Below are positions 6,301 through 9,050 of a stretch of 9,050 nt of DNA, one piece after another. This stretch comes from an uncultured Paracoccaceae bacterium (GTDB lineage Bacteria; Pseudomonadota; Alphaproteobacteria; Rhodobacterales; Rhodobacteraceae). Position 1 is the stretch's first letter. Every line of letters starts with the position of its first letter. The stretch covers positions 1 to 9,050 of the forward strand of contig CALESR010000363.1 of assembly GCA_937907485.1 (NCBI GenBank), in the 5' to 3' direction. A program made the translations under genes and the position numbers. Under the pieces are notes generated by a model that did not search any database, was not told where the DNA came from, and saw only the letters and a program-made list of their open reading frames with translations.

Positions 6301-6579
6301 CTGTCAGTTTTCTGCGAATTTAACCTATCGCTAGCCTGGCCATCGACCAGGGGACAGGTGCGTGACCGAAACCCCCGCCACAAGACGCCTCACAACCCAC
6401 TGATTCCAGACCGTCTTGATTGCCTGACATTCAGCGACACCTTTTGCACCGGATTTCCCCCTTTCAGGCGCAACCGCACAACCCCACATTTTCCAACCTG
6501 CCACTCCCTCGCGCGAAACCAATGCACAGCATTGACTTGCCCCGCCGCCCCGCTCAGTCTGGCGCAAATGGAGGCCGCG
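6301..6579. other. 279-base intergenic region before the cyclodeaminase-like gene
   Basis: The region is less GC-rich than the genes around it. A plus-strand frame stays open through it but its translation is Pro/His/Arg/Thr-rich and does not look like protein. CCTGG (6335-6339) and CCAGG (6347-6351) could form a small hairpin without a T run. A TTGACT at 6532-6537 sits 17 bases from CAGTCT (6555-6560), a weak promoter candidate for the next gene. I see no RNA gene or riboswitch that I can support. Confidence 0.4.
6570..6574 (+). promoter_or_regulatory. Ribosome-binding site that decides the cyclodeaminase-like start
   Basis: GGAGG lies 5 bases before ATG 6580. This selects that codon over ATG 6568, which overlaps the site, and over the far upstream GTG at 6358. 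Confidence 0.75.
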
Positions 6580-7512
6580 ATGTTCCCTGTCCTGACCCGC
6601 GCCGAGGTGGAACCCCTGCTTGACTGGCTGTCCTTGACCGAGGCGCTGGCCGAGGGGCATCGCCTGCCGCCCGCGCAGATCCGCGACGTGCTGATGGGGC
6701 ATGGTGACAACCGCCTCCTGTCGCGCGCCGCCTGGATCGAGGGGCTGGGGCTGGGGGTCAAGTCGGTCAGCGTCTATCCCGGCAACCCGGCTGCAGGTCT
6801 GCCCTCGGTGCAGGGCGCGATGCTGATCTTTGACGATGCGACGGGCGCTATCGAGGCGGTGATCGACAATGCGCTCATCACCCGGTGGAAGACCGCGGGC
6901 GACTCGCTGCTGGGCGCGCGGCGACTGGCCCGCCCGGACTCGCGCCGCCTGCTGATCCTTGGCGCCGGGGCGGTCGCCGCCTCGCTGATCGAGGCCTATG
7001 CGACAGCCTTTCCCGGACTGTCGGTCACCCTCTGGGCCCGCCGCGCCGAGGCCGCGCAGGCCTTGGCCGCCCGTTATCCCGGCACCCGTGTCGCGCAAGA
7101 CCTGCCGCAGGCGGTGGCGGACGCCGATATCATCGCCACCTGCACGATGGCGAAATCGCCCATCCTGCAGGGCGACTGGCTGCGCCCCGGTCAGCATGTC
7201 GATCTGATCGGCGCCTACACCCCCGACATGCGCGAGGCCGATGATGCCGTGCTGCGTCGCGGGCGCTTGTTCGTCGACAGCCGGGCGACGACGCTGGGCC
7301 ATATCGGCGAGGTGATGATCCCGATGGCTGCAGGCGTGATCGGCGAGGCCGATGTGCACGGCGATCTGCATGACATCGTCGCCGGGCGCGCCGGGCGGCA
7401 GGGCGCGGATGAAATCACGGTGTTCAAGAACGGCGGCGGCGCGCATCTGGACCTGATGACTGCGCGCTGGATGCTGGCGCGCTGGCGCGAGGGTCCTCGG
7501 CACGGCGGCTAA
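6580..7512 (+). CDS. Ornithine cyclodeaminase / mu-crystallin family NAD(P)-dependent enzyme
   Basis: This 310-residue protein has the fold and order of the ornithine cyclodeaminase/mu-crystallin family. GVKSVSVYPGNP (59-70) holds the conserved Lys61 of the substrate site. Next come NALITRWKTAGDSLLGARRLARPD (97-120), the Rossmann loop LLILGAGAVA (124-133) and DLIGAYTPDMRE (208-219). VFKNGGGAHLDL (281-292) closes the domain. Members include ornithine cyclodeaminase, delta1-pyrroline-2-carboxylate reductase, alanine dehydrogenase and ketimine reductase. The sequence alone does not say which reaction this enzyme performs. Lys104 replaces the Arg found in the typical TxxRTAA motif, which argues for a non-ornithine substrate. 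Neighbours give no pathway clue. The gene ends 53 bases before the LytTR gene with a hairpin between them. The family is confident; substrate unknown. Confidence 0.9.
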   Translation: MFPVLTRAEVEPLLDWLSLTEALAEGHRLPPAQIRDVLMGHGDNRLLSRAAWIEGLGLGVKSVSVYPGNPAAGLPSVQGAMLIFDDATGAIEAVIDNALITRWKTAGDSLLGARRLARPDSRRLLILGAGAVAASLIEAYATAFPGLSVTLWARRAEAAQALAARYPGTRVAQDLPQAVADADIIATCTMAKSPILQGDWLRPGQHVDLIGAYTPDMREADDAVLRRGRLFVDSRATTLGHIGEVMIPMAAGVIGEADVHGDLHDIVAGRAGRQGADEITVFKNGGGAHLDLMTARWMLARWREGPRHGG

Positions 7513-7530
7513 ACATGCATTTCGCATGTT
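7512..7530 (+). terminator. Hairpin AACATGC / GCATGTT after the cyclodeaminase-like gene
   Basis: A perfect 7-bp inverted repeat with a 5-base loop (ATTTC) begins on the last base of the stop codon. It is followed by CTTGATCTTT, a modest T-rich stretch. It may be a weak terminator, or a protein-binding palindrome upstream of the LytTR gene whose ATG is 35 bases further on. Confidence 0.4.
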
Positions 7531-7565
7531 CTTGATCTTTGCGCCTCGCCGGATAAGGAAAGGCC

Positions 7566-8504
7566 ATGTTGCGACGCTTTCTCCTTCGCCGACCCGCGTT
7601 GACGTCACAGCAGGCCCGGGTTCTGGTGTTGACTGGGCTGCACGATACCTCGGCGCTCTTGCGGCAGCCGATGTTCTGGGCCTCAGTGGCGGCCGGGATC
7701 TTTCTGACGGCCCTGGCCGGACCCTTTGGCACGTTCCATGAACTCGGGTTTGCCGCGCGGCTGATCTATTGGGGCGTGGCGATTCTGGTGCCTTCGGTGC
7801 TGGCCTCGACGCTGTCGATGGTCTTCTCGCGCTTCGCCCGCGCCTTGGGGCTGCACTGGCTGGTGGCCGCGGTGCTGGCCGGGGTTCTGGTGGTGGCGCC
7901 GTCGCTGGGCGCGGTGCTCGCGCTCGAAGCGATCTTTGTGCCCCAGACCCCACGGCAGGGGGTGGCCATCCTGCTGCCGATGGTCGGCTGGCCGGTGCTG
8001 ATCGTGACCTTGCTGGTCAACTGGCTGCTGGTCAAATTCGACGCACTGCGCGCCGCCCTGACGCCGACGACGCGAATCGAGGTCACCCTGCCACCGCCCC
8101 GGGCCACGGCCGCCGCGCCGTCAGACAGCCGGGCGCCGCACCTGAAACTGGTGGAACCCGTGGTCGAGGCCCTGCCCATGCTGTTCCAGCGCATCCCCCC
8201 GGAGCTGGGGCAGGATCTGGTCTGCCTGCGGGCGCAGGACCATTACCTCGAAGTGACGACGACGCGGGGGTCGGCGCTGGTCCTGATGCGGCTCAGCGAT
8301 GCCGAGCGTGATCTGGCCGCAGTCAAGGGGATGCGGGTGCATCGCTCGTGGTGGGTGGCGCTGGACCATGTCGCCTGCTTCTCGCGCGGCGACAGCGGCG
8401 GGGTTACCCTGCTGACCACCACCGGCCAGCAGGTGCCCGTGGCCCGCGGCCAGCGCGACGCCCTGCGCGACGCGCTGTCGCGGCACCGCGAGGCCGCCGA
8501 GTGA
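7566..8504 (+). CDS. Membrane-anchored LytTR-domain transcriptional regulator
   Basis: This 312-residue protein has four predicted membrane helices at about residues 36-54, 63-86, 98-122 and 132-156, then a proline/alanine linker (about 165-200). A LytTR DNA-binding domain covers about 207-305. Its family marks are LVCLRAQDHYLEV (218-230), RLSDAERDL (242-250), VHRSWWVALDHV (258-269) and QQVPVARGQRDAL (288-300). LytTR domains bind short direct repeats and usually follow a response-regulator receiver. Here the receiver is replaced by a membrane module, so the protein may sense the membrane or envelope and act on DNA while tethered. The ATG is preceded by AAGGA at 6 bases. The stop abuts, with no gap, the stop of the convergent dehydrogenase gene. 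No histidine kinase lies nearby. Domain calls are strong; signal and targets are unknown. Confidence 0.9.
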   Translation: MLRRFLLRRPALTSQQARVLVLTGLHDTSALLRQPMFWASVAAGIFLTALAGPFGTFHELGFAARLIYWGVAILVPSVLASTLSMVFSRFARALGLHWLVAAVLAGVLVVAPSLGAVLALEAIFVPQTPRQGVAILLPMVGWPVLIVTLLVNWLLVKFDALRAALTPTTRIEVTLPPPRATAAAPSDSRAPHLKLVEPVVEALPMLFQRIPPELGQDLVCLRAQDHYLEVTTTRGSALVLMRLSDAERDLAAVKGMRVHRSWWVALDHVACFSRGDSGGVTLLTTTGQQVPVARGQRDALRDALSRHREAAE

Positions 8505-9050
8505 CTATTCCAGCCGCGCCGGGAACCCCTCGGCGCGCAGGTCGGTGCCCAGCACATCCTCCAGCAGCTTGACGATCTGCGTCGATTGCGCCGCCCCGCC
8601 ATAGGCCGCGCGACCCTTCAGAAACGTCTGCTGCGTCATCGAGGCCAGATCCAGCGGCACGCCGAATTCCTGCCCGAACCCCATGGCAAAGCCCAGATCC
8701 TTGAGCGCCAGATCCATCGTGAAGGCAATGTCATAGCTGCCGTTCAGGATCAGCTGCCCTTCGGTTTCATGCACGAAACTGGTCCCGGACGAGGCGGTGA
8801 TCGCCTCCCACGCGGTTTTCAGGTCCAGCCCGCCGCGCTTGGCCAGCATCAAGGCCTCGCCATCGGCGATCAGATGGATGAAGGCCAGCATGTTGGTGAT
8901 GACCTTGATGACCGCCGCCGATCCCACCGGGCCCATGTGGAAAATCCGGTTGCCCATCGCCTGCAGCGCGGGTTTGTGCCGCTCGAACGTCGCCGCCTCG
9001 CCGCCGATCAGCACGGTGATCTCGCCGCGCGCGGCCAGATGCACGCCGCC
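8505..9050 (-). CDS. 3-hydroxyisobutyrate dehydrogenase-like (beta-hydroxyacid dehydrogenase) enzyme, N-terminus outside window
   Basis: The frame is open to the right edge, so only the last 181 residues are seen. The visible part begins GGVHLAARGEITVLIGG, the substrate-binding SGG motif region of the beta-hydroxyacid dehydrogenase family. GSAAVIKVITNM follows, with the conserved catalytic Lys. The helical C-terminal domain (for example ALKDLGFAMGFGQEFGVPLDL) continues to the end. Family members reduce or oxidise 3-hydroxy acids such as 3-hydroxyisobutyrate, tartronate semialdehyde or glyoxylate-type substrates with NAD(P). The N-terminal Rossmann domain that would settle cofactor choice lies beyond 9050. 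The GTG at 9044 is internal, since the motif runs through it. The stop TAG (8507-8505) directly follows the stop of the convergent LytTR gene. Confidence 0.9.
   Translation of the reverse strand, partial: GGVHLAARGEITVLIGGEAATFERHKPALQAMGNRIFHMGPVGSAAVIKVITNMLAFIHLIADGEALMLAKRGGLDLKTAWEAITASSGTSFVHETEGQLILNGSYDIAFTMDLALKDLGFAMGFGQEFGVPLDLASMTQQTFLKGRAAYGGAAQSTQIVKLLEDVLGTDLRAEGFPARLE

Noticed and set aside
6358..6579. Possible N-terminal extension of the cyclodeaminase-like protein from GTG 6358
   Set aside because: The 74 extra residues are Pro/His/Thr/Cys-rich and unlike the family, which normally starts near MFPVL. A GGAGG site precedes ATG 6580 at ideal spacing.
6331..7953. Long minus-strand open frame (540 codons) opposite the cyclodeaminase-like gene
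   Set aside because: It spans two genes and an intergenic region on the other strand, is Arg/Pro/Ala-rich and shows no recognisable domain. The plus-strand genes carry clear motifs and ribosome sites.

Overview
The window is high-GC DNA (I judge well over 60% by eye) packed with genes in both orientations. It most likely comes from an alphaproteobacterium of the Rhodobacteraceae/Paracoccaceae type. The reasons are an RpoH-II-like heat-shock sigma factor, a DUF2125-type envelope protein, a membrane-anchored LytTR protein, and a MotA/ExbB-like plus MotB-like pair, a combination I associate with that group. No rRNA, tRNA, CRISPR array, insertion sequence or phage gene was seen, so this looks like ordinary chromosome and not a mobile island.

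Left part (1-2975, minus strand): three genes read leftwards, chaC (gamma-glutamylcyclotransferase), then a MotA/TolQ/ExbB-type proton-channel subunit, then a MotB-like partner that runs off the left edge. The last two overlap by one base (TGATG) and should work as one ion-driven membrane complex. The partner has a single membrane helix with a membrane-embedded Asp. A long proline-free coiled coil follows, ending at the window edge in near-identical 96-bp (32-residue) tandem repeats. A good sigma-70-like promoter lies between chaC and the channel gene.

Middle (3081-5599): a DUF2125-type envelope protein (plus) converges with a VanZ-like membrane protein (minus), their ends overlapping by 4 bp. 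Upstream of the VanZ-like gene, on the same strand, is an rpoH-family sigma factor most like RpoH-II, the alternative sigma factor used in photo-oxidative and heat stress responses in Rhodobacter.

Right part (5600-9050): rpoH is divergent from a MarR-type regulator with an unusual six-cysteine C-terminal tail. Their 86-bp shared intergenic region holds a promoter for rpoH and a GTTTCGAAAC palindrome that touches its -10 element. This is the most attractive regulatory candidate in the window. Next on the plus strand come an ornithine cyclodeaminase/mu-crystallin family dehydrogenase and a four-helix membrane protein with a LytTR DNA-binding domain. Finally the C-terminal part of a 3-hydroxyisobutyrate-dehydrogenase-like enzyme reads in from the right edge on the minus strand.

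The two points most worth following up are the non-flagellar MotAB/ExbBD-like motor with its very long periplasmic coiled coil, and the Cys-rich MarR/RpoH-II divergent pair. All functional statements come from reading motifs by eye; no database search was run.
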